From positions 1 through 45,220 of the forward strand of contig JAFVTF010000114.1 in assembly GCA_017503375.1 (NCBI GenBank): a stretch of 45,220 nt of DNA. Reading direction: 5' to 3'. Origin of the DNA: Lentisphaeria bacterium (lineage in GTDB: Bacteria > Verrucomicrobiota > Lentisphaeria > Victivallales > UBA1829). The number at the start of each line of letters is the position of its first letter. Position 1 is the stretch's first letter. The position numbers and the translations under genes were made by a program. The notes beneath the pieces were generated by a model. That model saw only the letters and a list, made by a program, of their open reading frames with translations, was not told where the DNA came from and searched no databases. This document shows positions 19,002-29,000 of the stretch, piece after piece.

Positions 19002-20262
19002 TTACCCGATTGGACGTCCGCCGGCATCTATTTTTTGACCGCTGTGTCCCGTCTTTCCGGTATTTGCTGCTGAAAGTCTCAAGTTCTCAGGCTCCCAGCT
19101 GGGGGCTGATACATAAATTCCCTGTTCAAGATATTCCACGATGGCTCGCAGCATATATTTTGCACCCGGGTCCGGAGTATCAAAATTCAAACCGGATATC
19201 ATCAAACGTCCTTTTCCGACAACAAATTCCGAAAGCATGGATTTCTGTTTTACCATTTTGAATGACGGGATCAGCTCAATCACCGGCAGGAATTCCGGCA
19301 TGGAACGATCATACAACAGAGAACGGCTGTTTCTCATCATGGGGAAAAACTGCCAATCCAGAAAACCGGAATGGGGGAACTTCTCCCAAAGAGGATGAGG
19401 ATTGAACAATGCGCCGGCATGTCCTAATGATCTGCCGGAGGTATGAGACCGGAAATTTTCCGGATTCGCTGTTCCGGGAAAATGATCTGTCAATAAAACA
19501 GCACCGCCTTCTTTGAGGAACTCAAAGCGTTTTTCCCGGTCATGAGCCTGAACGATCCGGAGCGCCTCCTGAAGCCGGTAGAAATCAAACTCTTTTGTTT
19601 TCAATCCGGGGTCGATCACCTTTGCCGCGGCAAGAATATATTCTTTACTGCGCAGCAGGGAGAATGCAGGTCTGAGCAAATCATTTGGCAGGATATTCAT
19701 ATCCAATCCGGAACCTTTGATCGTCAAAGACATGGGCGTATCGAAATAATCCCTGACGGATACATCCCCGGCGAACTTGACCTTTTTGAAAGACTGTTCT
19801 TCCTCAGCCATATATCTTTCAAGATATTTATAAGCCATAGATGAGAGCAGTTTATCCTGATTCCGGATATTTTTCAATGTTTTACTGACTTTGTCCAATC
19901 TGGACTTGGAAAGATCCAGAGGTTCGGTAATGACTTCATCATTATAACGGGATTCACGTTCGCTGCGGACACCGGGATGTTTTTCCCCGTTCATGTATGC
20001 GATAATGGGAGAGACGTCATAATAATCACGGAGTTTCATTTTACATTTGAGATTGCTGAACTCCTGATTGAAATCAAACCTATTTTCCCGGGATCCGGTA
20101 CATCTTGAAGCAAAATTTTTCGGGAACGGAATCTGGGAAACGATATGTTCTGCGCAATCCAAAGTTCTGTTTTTCCAAGGACGTTTGTTTACATAATCGT
20201 AAGCTTTTGTCCAGCGTTCCAAATCGATTTTAAGGATTGTTTTGATCAGAGACTCCCGATTC
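19002..20262 (-). pseudogene. C-terminal fragment of a large glycosidase-associated protein
   Basis: About 415 residues read well from LIKTILKIDLERW to the stop at 19002. The end resembles the C-terminal region of large GH2-like hydrolases, with a GATase-like part (KEGGAVLLTDHFPGTANPE, VVGKGRLMISGLNFDTPDPG, KYMLRAIVEYLEQG). No signal peptide, start site or N-terminal catalytic domain is present: before about 20262 the frame runs antisense through the VWA-like gene tail (open to 20321). The gene therefore lost its 5' part at a recombination junction near 20245-20262. It has the same orientation as operon I but lies beyond the regulator. Family assignment is tentative. Confidence 0.6.
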
Positions 20263-20484
20263 AGCGGTGGAGGCGGAACTGACCTCACTCCGGTCTTCCA
20301 GTATATAAAGGATAAGAACATGCACCCAAATATTCTGGTATTTTTTACAGATGGCGATGGAAGCTGTCCACAACATTCGCCCGGCTATCCAGTTTTGTGT
20401 TTATTAACAGAAAAAGGGACTGCTCCAGTCAGCTGGGGATACAAAATTCAAATGAAAGGAAATAACTATGCCGATCATAGATGA
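20242..20484 (+). pseudogene. C-terminal fragment of a VWA-like (DUF2201) protein
   Basis: The frame encodes FSGGGGTDLTPVFQYIKDK, HPNILVFFTDGDG, YPVLCLLTEKGTAPVSWGYKI and stops at 20484. GGGGTD-x-xPVF, FTDG and PVxWG are the C-terminal signatures of VWA-like DUF2201 proteins, which normally pair with a MoxR-type AAA+ ATPase. The N-terminal three quarters, including the predicted metallopeptidase-like part, are missing. It overlaps the following gene by 17 bp, consistent with a former operon. Confidence 0.65.
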
Positions 20485-21370
20485 GAATACTCCTTACTGC
20501 GAAATGTTGCCGAAACTTCAAACCTTTGTTCAGAGCGGCTTGTTTTCCAATTATGGGAAACCAATCCTGCCTGAATCTTTTTCAATAGCGGACAAAATCA
20601 CACTCCTTGAATTCGTACGGAAAACTGCAATAGAAAATCATTATGATTGTACGCCTCTGCGAAAAGCTCCCGACTACGCAGAGTGGATTGATCAGAGACG
20701 ACCTGATCCCAGCCGTGATCAGTGGCTTTGGTTGTTTCAGAATATTGGAGCCAGACACCAGATCTTATCCGTTGATGAGGTTTGCGGGATCATGGCTGGT
20801 CGGGATGCCCTTCTGCCATTTTTGTCCTTCGCACCTGACATACGATTACAGAAGCATTATGAAAAATTCTTTGGCACTGCAGTAGAGGATGACGATCCGT
20901 CACCTCTGCCATACCCAAATCTTGAAGAAGCTATCAACAACGATGCACCTGGAAAAGTCAGCATATACCGTCTGATGTGCCGAAACGTAACTGACGAACA
21001 AATCCTGAATCGTGTAGTATGTTTGCAAAAGCCAGCTGTGGTCATTTCTCTGCTCAAAAAACTTCCAAGCGACATGAAGGTTCGTAAACTGATTAAAGTT
21101 CTGCGTGGCTGGACCACTCCGAAAATTCTGTTAAATCAAGCAATCCAAGAGTTCAGTAATGACCTGAACTCTTGGAAAGATGAATATGGAAACAGTTTCT
21201 TTTGGTTCTTATACAGTCTCCCGAATCCGGTATCAAAAAATATGGTTGATCTTCTCCCCGAGGAACTTCTGTGTGTCTTTGATCAGCCGAACTGTTATGG
21301 AATCTCGCCGGAAGATCTTTGGTTGTATTATCGTAAAGGAATACTCTTGCCAGAAAATAGCAGGAATTAA
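20468..21370 (+). CDS. Unknown protein downstream of VWA-like relic
   Basis: The 300-residue product has no signal peptide, membrane segment or motif that I recognise. It is rich in Leu, Trp and Pro with short acidic stretches (GTAVEDDDPSPLPYPN); the middle part looks helical and repeat-like (DEQILNRVVCLQKPAVVISL, MKVRKLIKVLRGW, PKILLNQAIQEFSNDL). The ATG at 20468 follows AAAGGAAATAACT. The reading frame is intact although its upstream partner is truncated, so it may persist by chance or through read-through. A role linked to MoxR/VWA complexes is only suggested by position. Confidence 0.65.
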   Translation: MPIIDENTPYCEMLPKLQTFVQSGLFSNYGKPILPESFSIADKITLLEFVRKTAIENHYDCTPLRKAPDYAEWIDQRRPDPSRDQWLWLFQNIGARHQILSVDEVCGIMAGRDALLPFLSFAPDIRLQKHYEKFFGTAVEDDDPSPLPYPNLEEAINNDAPGKVSIYRLMCRNVTDEQILNRVVCLQKPAVVISLLKKLPSDMKVRKLIKVLRGWTTPKILLNQAIQEFSNDLNSWKDEYGNSFFWFLYSLPNPVSKNMVDLLPEELLCVFDQPNCYGISPEDLWLYYRKGILLPENSRN

Positions 21371-21429
21371 ACATAAACCTTTAGAATCAAATAAAAGGAA
21401 AAATTTTTTATGCAGAAAGAGTATTTTAT

Positions 21430-21683
21430 TTATACACCCAAAAATATTTCATAATCCAATAAACGTTTTCGTTCTTTCCAATCCGGCATACACACAGTTA
21501 AGGCTTCATAAAACTGAATATTGTGTTTCGGATAAATAAAATGCAACAACTCATGTAAAAAAATATTTCAATTTCTGCTGGATCTTTTTTATGAAACGGC
21601 TGTCTAATAACTATAAAGACAGGATTGGAGCCTATCGGGGGGTAAGACTTCAGTTCTGTCTTTTTTATTTTCTGATATAACAA
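21430..21683 (-). pseudogene. Broken metallopeptidase-like (DUF45/SprT-type) gene
   Basis: Two minus-strand frames together read like one protein: KTELKSYPPIGSNPVFIVIR and HKKDPAEIEIFF in the frame open to 21683, then HELLHFIYPKHNIQFYEAL, VCMPDWKERKRLLDYEIFLG in another frame ending with TAA at 21430. HExxH with a downstream H in PKHN and the MPDWKERKRLL end are typical of YgjP/DUF45 or M48-like zinc peptidases. The switch between frames lies near 21556. There is no ribosome binding site or complete N-terminus, so this is a remnant. Confidence 0.55.
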
Positions 21684-21736
21684 ACGCTGGCAGAATGTTT
21701 TTTATAACAAGGGCTCCGTCATAACATTTGCATATA

Positions 21737-22786
21737 TTACGCTTCATTTTTCCAGATTTTGTGTAAAATATCGTAACGCTCTTTTTTGGCCCGGGTATAA
21801 TCTCCGCAACGAGTAGTCAGAATAATAGCATAAAGATTTCGTGATAAATCAAAAAGAATTGTCTGACCACTCCAGCCGCTGTGGAACAGAACTGAACCAA
21901 ACATTTCTTCTGCCAGAAATTCTTCATAAATTGCCCAGCCGAATTTACGATAACCATGAAAATGGATTTTTCGGTCTGGCGATATTTCCCGCATTTCCTT
22001 TTCAGAAAAGAGAACTTTACCTTCAGGAGTGCTTCCGCCATGCAAATAGCATTGTAACAGCTTGGAAAAATCTTTTGCACTTGTGAAAAGCCCGGCATTT
22101 CCGGCACTGCCACCATCACGATAAATACGCATAGCTACAAAGTCAGAAATTTCTCCGGGACAAGAAGTTCCCATAGTTTTACCCAACCGCTCCAAAGGTA
22201 TTTCAGGTAACGGTTTACCCAAACTGGTGGAATTCATTGCCAACGGTTCAAAAATTTCCCTCCGGCAAAAATCGGGCAGTTTTTCTCCAGTAATTTTTTC
22301 CAATATCAAGGAGAGAAGCAGATAATTCCAGCAAGAATACATGGCGTGACGTGTGGGAGGATGCGGAGGAGGCGTCACAAGAAGATTAGTTAACATCTTT
22401 TGACCGGACTCATCAAAATACAGTCGCTGAGATTCTCCCCGGACATCCCCAAAACCAGATACATGATTGGCCAGATCACGGACTGAAATAGTTTCATACA
22501 AATCTGCTGCAGCAGTAAAATCAGGAAGATACTCTGTGAATGGAGCATCAAAATCAATCATTCCACGGTTATGACAAATCAGAAGAGCTGTAATGACAGC
22601 GGCAACTTTTGTTGTACTGGCAACATCCAAGACTGTATTTGTATCCATATTATACTTGCCATTTGACGAGGTATATCCAATGCCCAAATCAAGAAAAACT
22701 TTATCGTGTTTACCTGCCAGTACAGCACCGCCGTAAATGATTCCATCATTAATAGAGTCTGTCAAGATTCTCTGTATTTGATCCAT
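21737..22786 (-). CDS. Serine beta-lactamase-like esterase
   Basis: The 349-residue product belongs to the beta-lactamase/class C PBP superfamily (PF00144), many of which are esterases or peptidases. The SxxK motif is S57-T-T-K60 in VASTTKVAA. The YxN motif appears as Y150-S-C (YSCWNYLLL), so the usual Asn is a Cys. The third motif is the HSG in LFHSGWSGQ. It has no signal peptide and is likely cytoplasmic. As the last gene of operon II it may remove acyl groups from imported sugars, but that is inference. AAAGGAG lies 7 bases before the ATG. Confidence 0.88.
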   Translation of the reverse strand: MDQIQRILTDSINDGIIYGGAVLAGKHDKVFLDLGIGYTSSNGKYNMDTNTVLDVASTTKVAAVITALLICHNRGMIDFDAPFTEYLPDFTAAADLYETISVRDLANHVSGFGDVRGESQRLYFDESGQKMLTNLLVTPPPHPPTRHAMYSCWNYLLLSLILEKITGEKLPDFCRREIFEPLAMNSTSLGKPLPEIPLERLGKTMGTSCPGEISDFVAMRIYRDGGSAGNAGLFTSAKDFSKLLQCYLHGGSTPEGKVLFSEKEMREISPDRKIHFHGYRKFGWAIYEEFLAEEMFGSVLFHSGWSGQTILFDLSRNLYAIILTTRCGDYTRAKKERYDILHKIWKNEA

Positions 22787-22877
22787 ACCATTTCTCCTTT
22801 AGGTAAAACATGTTGTATTAATATTCCAAGCAAAGATCTCAGGAACAATTACGTTGGCATTTTCTCCGTCCCAATTT

Positions 22878-24836
22878 TTAATGATGAATCTCAAAATGGT
22901 ATTTTTCAGGTTCATCATGAGAAAAACAAGCTGTAAAACGGGAATCTCCATATACAGTGCAAGGCGCTTCTCCATAGGTTTTGCATCCGGCAAAATCCAG
23001 TAATTGACGAATCTGTTCAGTCTTCCAGAAGGGAAGAACACTGTAAAAGTTCTTGCCATTGGAAACAACTGCCGGAGTTCCATCGGAGAATTTTGCCTGA
23101 ATTTTTACATTCTCTCCGCAGACCGGAATAACTCGTGGAAGGGGTGTTTCTTCAGAAATCATTGTTCCGGAAAAAATACCTTCAAAAATTACCTTTTGTT
23201 TAGGGAATCCTCCCGGTATTTCCTTGATTTCCAACCCTTCCGGAAGCCGATCAAGATAAGTGTATAAAACATATTGATTCTTGAAATTGTACGGGATGTC
23301 CGGACAATCACAAAATATGATCAGCTTATATTGAGAGAGATCAAGCAAGTGTAAATCAGAAATCAGGTAGAAATCAATAATAGCTCCGGAAAGTGTTGCA
23401 TTCCTTCTAAAATCCCTTCCTCTGCGGAACAATTCAGCCGATTCTGTATGCTTCATCAAAGCTTTTTCATCTGTAACAAAAAGAATATCGGCAACTGATT
23501 TATGTGATTGTTTCCGGATCGCAACAGCCTGCTGTTCCAGTTGAATGATGAGGTTCCGGATCTTTTCGGAATCATACCATCCTCCGCCGAGATCCATCCA
23601 CCAATAACTGGTGTCAGCAGAAAGGTTTTTGGAAAATTCCCTGTAAAAAACAGCTTCAGTACATTCTTCTGGAACCGTGACAATGGCATCGTTACCCTTC
23701 AAAAGATAAGTACGGATATCCAATTCATCAACCCACTTTTTCTTAAGCCGGATGGATTGAGCTGGAGCTATAAAGCCTCCGCTTTCTCCTGCATTTCTCC
23801 GGTAATAACTGGTAGGAGCAGCAAGGAAATCCACATAAGGAGAATTCAAGATTCGATCTAAACCAAGCCAACCGGCATAAGCCGCATTATGGCATTCCAA
23901 GGTGTAACCATAGAACAAGCCGGTCAATGTCTCCGGATCTTCTTCCTTTGCTACTTTACAAAAATGTTCTGCAACGGAAGAATTGAGTTCGGACATATAT
24001 TCATCAAGATCCCGCGTGATCACATCACATTCCCGTTCGCGCATAAACGCTGCGACAGAATCATAGACTTCTTTTCGCATTTCGGGAGGCGGCATTTCCA
24101 ATGTTTTCCATGCTTTCAGCAAAGCTTCGTGAGAACCATATTTCTTTTCTCCCCATCTGCGGAAAGCGTTTTGAAACACCTGGCTGTAATCACCGTAAGT
24201 CCGCCCCAATCTTCCCCAATGACATGTTTCGCCGCTCACCCCATAAGCCAAATGCCATCCGATGATCCGCTTTCCATAGGGAGTCCCCGCAACATGTCGC
24301 ATCAATGCAATCAACGCTTCAGAGGCATCTCTGAGCCAGATTTCCGATGCAAAACTCTGATTGGAAAATGTCCCATTCACATTCGGACGGTTGTCTTTTC
24401 CCATGTAATATCCGTTTGGAGCTTCATATCCCAACAGATCATGTTCTAAAGAACCAACACGCGGACGGATATATTCCGGATCATTGTTCCCGCCGTAGTA
24501 AACGAATAATTCTCTAGGATATACTTTTGCCCATTCCACGGGGGCATTCAGTTTGACACGCGGAATATACAGGGCATCTTCAGGTAATGCGCTGAAAAGG
24601 CTTTCAAGAGTCCGATCAGTAAGTGTATAATCATACTGACGCGGTCCCACCCAACCGCTGTGAAGGATGGATGTATGAAGCTTTACTCCGGCACTGTGCA
24701 TATCTTTATGATATCTGGCATAAAGCTGATAATCACCGCCGAATTCGATCAGTTTGCCATTTTCGTCAAAGCGAGCCGGATCATTTTCAAATCCCAATCG
24801 AGACCAGAAAATAGAATTGTTTTCTAAAATATTCAT
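22878..24836 (-). CDS. GH42-like clan A glycosidase (probable beta-galactosidase), 3' frameshift
   Basis: The 652-residue product lacks a signal peptide. Its first 400 residues form a GH42-like TIM barrel: VKLHTSILHSGWVGPRQYDY, DALYIPRVKLNAPVEWAK, then GWHLAYGVSGE near 210, where the Glu is the likely acid/base, and VDELDIRTYL near 370, where a Glu is a possible nucleophile. The next part is a trimerisation/GATase-like domain (SVADILFVTDEKAL, YKLIIFCDCPDIP). The frame stops at 22878 with FEIHH. One base removed near 22882 would restore KNWDGENANVIVPEIF and extend it to 22799, 13 bp from the next gene, so the end is probably frameshifted. AAAGGATAAGA precedes the ATG. Confidence 0.82.
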   Translation of the reverse strand: MNILENNSIFWSRLGFENDPARFDENGKLIEFGGDYQLYARYHKDMHSAGVKLHTSILHSGWVGPRQYDYTLTDRTLESLFSALPEDALYIPRVKLNAPVEWAKVYPRELFVYYGGNNDPEYIRPRVGSLEHDLLGYEAPNGYYMGKDNRPNVNGTFSNQSFASEIWLRDASEALIALMRHVAGTPYGKRIIGWHLAYGVSGETCHWGRLGRTYGDYSQVFQNAFRRWGEKKYGSHEALLKAWKTLEMPPPEMRKEVYDSVAAFMRERECDVITRDLDEYMSELNSSVAEHFCKVAKEEDPETLTGLFYGYTLECHNAAYAGWLGLDRILNSPYVDFLAAPTSYYRRNAGESGGFIAPAQSIRLKKKWVDELDIRTYLLKGNDAIVTVPEECTEAVFYREFSKNLSADTSYWWMDLGGGWYDSEKIRNLIIQLEQQAVAIRKQSHKSVADILFVTDEKALMKHTESAELFRRGRDFRRNATLSGAIIDFYLISDLHLLDLSQYKLIIFCDCPDIPYNFKNQYVLYTYLDRLPEGLEIKEIPGGFPKQKVIFEGIFSGTMISEETPLPRVIPVCGENVKIQAKFSDGTPAVVSNGKNFYSVLPFWKTEQIRQLLDFAGCKTYGEAPCTVYGDSRFTACFSHDEPEKYHFEIHH

Positions 24837-24838
24837 TC

Positions 24839-26026
24839 TTATCCTTTCTTTTCAAAAGCTGAACCGGCTTCTTTTCTGAAATCGGGGTCCGTAATATATT
24901 TCATTGCTGTCTTAGCCAGTGCTTTTCCGGCAGAAAACATTGCTTCACGGGCTTGGTCTGTACTGGAAAATTCTGCAAATTCAGCTGTATGGGCAGCAAT
25001 CTTTTTTCCCAACGGGAAATGTGCATGCAATCCGGGACGGATACGGGAGAAATTACCGAAATCAGTTCCGGCAGACCCGTAGTAAATATGACGGCTTTCC
25101 GGAGTCTTGAATCCCAGGGCAGCCATATTGTCAAGGTAAGTATCCCGCAAAGCCGGGCACGGCAAAGTCGGCTGATGACGCATTGACAGGGAAACATTGA
25201 CTTGAGTTCCTGTCAATAATGCTGCGCCCTTTGCCATATTCCGGAACATTTCGCTCAGCTCTTTCAGAATATTCATATCAGAACTCCGCAAAGTATATAC
25301 GGATTTTGTCTGTTTTGGAATCATATTTGCACGAACTCCCCCATCAGGAATACAACCCGATATAGCAGAATCAAACGGCATATAATGACGTTTCAATGCA
25401 ACTGCCTGATACAGTAATACTTGTGCATCAATGGGGTTTGTAAATTCCGGATTGGAAACACGTGCAACCGGAGAACCGGTTTTTTCGGCAGTGAATGTGA
25501 CTTCAGCGGAACATACGCCGGAATATTCACCGCAAATGACAGATTCTCCGCCGGTGGGATGTGCCATCATTAAAGCATCTATATCATCCAAAACACCCTG
25601 CTTTGCCATATCGACTTTTCCACCATCCGTTTCTTCTCCGGGACATCCGAGAATAACAACTTTTCCATCAATACGGCATTGTTCCAATACTTTTTTAACT
25701 GAGAGACCTGCGGTCAAAGCACAACCGCAAATCAAATGATGTCCGCAACCATGACCGATTTCCGGCAATGCATCGTATTCAGAACAGAATGCGAAAACCG
25801 GAGTACCGCTGCCAAAAGAAAATTCAGCCCGGTAAGCAGTCTCAAAACCTGCGTATGGTGTCACAACCGTGAAACCATTCCCGGTTAAATATTCCACCTG
25901 ATTTTTACAAGCATTGTATTCCTGAAAAGAAAGTTCCGGCTCCATCCGGATTTTCTCGATCAGTGCCCGTAAGGAATCTTTTTCTTCATTCGATAATTCG
26001 AGAAATTTGTCAAAAGTTGCAGTCAT
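24839..26026 (-). CDS. M20-family metallohydrolase (amidohydrolase/aminoacylase-like)
   Basis: The 395-residue product has the di-zinc M20 pattern: FAFCSEYDALPEIGHGCGHH with D and H ligands, then GCPGEETDGGK containing the catalytic and metal-binding Glu pair, and a C-terminal His in AHTAEF. It resembles AbgB-type and aminoacylase-like M20D enzymes that cleave N-acyl or amide bonds. The ATG at 26026 (MTATFDKF) follows CAGGTGAATTC and starts 14 bp after the previous stop; an upstream start would overlap the neighbour more. No signal peptide, so cytoplasmic. Within the operon it could deacylate an amino sugar or amidated uronic acid, which is inference. Confidence 0.88.
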   Translation of the reverse strand: MTATFDKFLELSNEEKDSLRALIEKIRMEPELSFQEYNACKNQVEYLTGNGFTVVTPYAGFETAYRAEFSFGSGTPVFAFCSEYDALPEIGHGCGHHLICGCALTAGLSVKKVLEQCRIDGKVVILGCPGEETDGGKVDMAKQGVLDDIDALMMAHPTGGESVICGEYSGVCSAEVTFTAEKTGSPVARVSNPEFTNPIDAQVLLYQAVALKRHYMPFDSAISGCIPDGGVRANMIPKQTKSVYTLRSSDMNILKELSEMFRNMAKGAALLTGTQVNVSLSMRHQPTLPCPALRDTYLDNMAALGFKTPESRHIYYGSAGTDFGNFSRIRPGLHAHFPLGKKIAAHTAEFAEFSSTDQAREAMFSAGKALAKTAMKYITDPDFRKEAGSAFEKKG

Positions 26027-26039
26027 GAATTCACCTGAA

Positions 26040-29000
26040 TCATTTTTGTTGTGTCCAGACTTCCATTTCTCCGATAAAGAATTCACCGGAAGAACGTTTT
26101 CCGAATTTCAATTCAAAGCTCTTTGCATTCTGTTTGAACGGGATCGTAATTTCACGGACATCCACTTCTTCTGTATTGGCAGGAAGAACAGCCGAACCTT
26201 CTTTCATCCACTTATCGCCAACTTTAGAATAAAGTTCGATGGAAGGAATGTCACCATGACACCAGAGTTTCACTTCTCCATTACGGATATTTTTCCGGAA
26301 GTTGATTTGAATTGCAAACGGATCTTTTTTCTTCCATGCCGCTGCCCATTTCTGCAATGCGGGAAGAGTCGGCTTCCGTACAATTGCAGGTTCATCCAAG
26401 GCTTTACGACGGTTGAATAATGCTCCGCAGTTCTTCTGTTTATCCGGGATCAGATCAGGCGCAACAGAATATGAAGCAGTAAAGGGGATCAACGCATTGG
26501 GGCCATCAACAACACTTTCCAGTTCCCATGCAAATGCATTTCCTGTCACACACTTCAAATTTTTCTTCCAGGGAGATGCAATCTTTTTTGCCGGTCTCGG
26601 AAAACGGAAACGCCAGATCGGCTGGTCAAGTTTACTTCCTGCATTCTTCTGGAACGTACGGAACATCTGCCATGCGTTTCTGTCTGTCAAAAGAGTATAG
26701 GAAAACGGATTTGAGGCAAACGTGATGACCTTTCCTTTTCCATACGGATTGACAATGACCGCCGGATTTCCATTACTGTATTTCGCAAGCACTTCAGCTT
26801 TACCGACAGGTTTCATCTGCCAGACCGGATTTCCGGAAGCCGTAACGGTCATATTTTCAAATTGAAATCCGCCGGACGGCAATTTCTTTCCGGTAACTTC
26901 CAGCCCCATCAGTTCTTTCTTCAATCCGGGACGTTTGGTTCCGTCATCGGATATTTCAAATGTATCCGGAGAGGCAATGATCAAAGTTCCGCCATTGGCT
27001 GCATATTTTTTCAGACGTTCCACCGTTGCTTCGTCCTGATACCGTGCGGAAGGAACATAAACCGTTTTATAAGAATCCAAGGGATATTTCTGTTCTGAGA
27101 TCTGAACATCACTGACAAAGCGAAACCAGCTTCCGGCACGGGGACCGAGAACAGTAAATGCAGATTCATATTCTCTTGCAAATGGATCTGTTGTTTTTTC
27201 GAACCACCAGTTTTCAGCAAACCGGGTGGCATTGGAGAAAAATATCGCTGTATCAGCGGCAGGGAATTTCAATTCCCGCATTTTTCCAACTTCCTTATAA
27301 ATATGACGGATTTCTGCAAAGCGTTCCGGTGCACCATAATAATCAGTATATGTCTTTCCGTACCAGTCAATAAGCCACAAAGAAATTGATTTTCCGCCGA
27401 CACGGAAGATTTCAGAAATGATCTCATTTGTTTCTTCCGCATTCAAAGACATGAAATAATGTTCCACATGCGGTCCGCCCCTCACAGGAGTTTCTGCAAG
27501 ATCACCCATGATTTTAACGCCGAATCCCACATTCTGCCGGTTCGGACTTCCGGAAGGGATCTGCTGCTGGGTGATGTAGTCATACGTGCCTTTGGCATTT
27601 TCATAAAGCATTGCAGCGAAATTTCCGATTTCGACTTCGGAAATAATCACAACTTCCGGTTTGATTTTTTTCAACCGGGCAGCAGCTTCTTTCATACATT
27701 TATTGTATTTTTCCAGAATCCAGCGATGATAAACGATCCGTTCGTATGGGGTGGCGGATTCAACGGATTTCGGGAATCCATATTTTCCGAATCCATACTT
27801 CTCTTTCGCTTCTTTTTCAAAAGCGTTCCACATTTCCGGAGCCTGCTCCAGATAGATCTTCCGGAACTGATTGTAATAACGGAAATATTTACTGTGGGTT
27901 TCATGACCAAGCGCAACAACAGCAATGTTTTTATGGAATCTCCTGAAATCATTTTCCAGGTCATCAATAATAAATTTTGCAACCCGTTCATCTCCTATAA
28001 AATAATAGGTGCGAAAAGGCCGTTTCGGATCCGGCGTATAGCAGGGATATTTTATTTTTTTACTTCCGGCAAACTGCGGGATCACATACCATTCCACTGC
28101 AACAGGATATTTTTTCAGCATCCGGTTGGTGAATTTTCCGGGAACAAAGGCGTTGACCATTTCAGAACTGATTCTCATTTCTTTTGTAAGATCAACAATT
28201 TCGGAAAAATGATATTTCATACCGCTCCGCAAAGCAAATGCGGAGGAGTTCCACCAGTAATTGCCGGAAATAAAACGTCCGATTTCACAATCTCCCACCG
28301 GGATACGGAGATCCGGATGCATCCGTTTTTCTCCCATCAATTCTTCATACAGCGGTTTATCTGTTTTCCATGCCTGCCGCGGACGCGCTGACATGGGATT
28401 GTCGATCCCATAATAGAGGTAGGAAACCTTTTCCCCCTTTATCCCGCTGACACAAACATCCAATGGACAATACCGTTGTGCATCTTGATAGACCGGCCAT
28501 GCCCACTGAAGAAAGGAAGAACGTTCCATCGTTTTTCCTTTCAAAAGGCGGTTACGGAATATTGCAAGTCCGATCTTTTTATCCGGCATACGGAACTCTT
28601 CTTCCCCATATCCCAGATCCTTAAATGAAATACTGAAATCAATGATCCACTGATCCTTTTCCTGTTTTGCTTTGACTTTCAGGGATTTCGGGTTCCATTT
28701 CTTATCTCTGCCGAATGCATCGTAAACAACACCGGCGGAATTGATGGCAATTTGATAAAAATTCTGTCTGTCACGGTTCGGATCAATGAAAATTTCCACA
28801 CTGTCATCGTTGTAAGGAGCTCCATCGTGTTTTACTGCATTAAGAATCCGGTTTGCCATCTGAGGTTCTTTCCCGGTAATCCGTATATGCAAAACACCTG
28901 ATTCTGACAGCATTTGAACTTTTGTTTTTACATCGGAAGGCAGAACTTCTGAGAGAAAATCGCGAGAATTCTTTTCCTGGCTTCCCACTTTGATAAAATC

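Noticed and set aside
21615..21663. Stem AAAGACAG/CTGTCTTT followed by TTTATTTT as plus-strand terminator
   Set aside because: The loop is over 30 bases and the pairing bases belong to the metallopeptidase relic on the other strand, so it is probably coincidental.
27459..28391. Plus-strand frame of 310 codons
   Set aside because: Antisense to the barrel of the large secreted glycosidase; composition dominated by Phe, Ile and His and no start signal.
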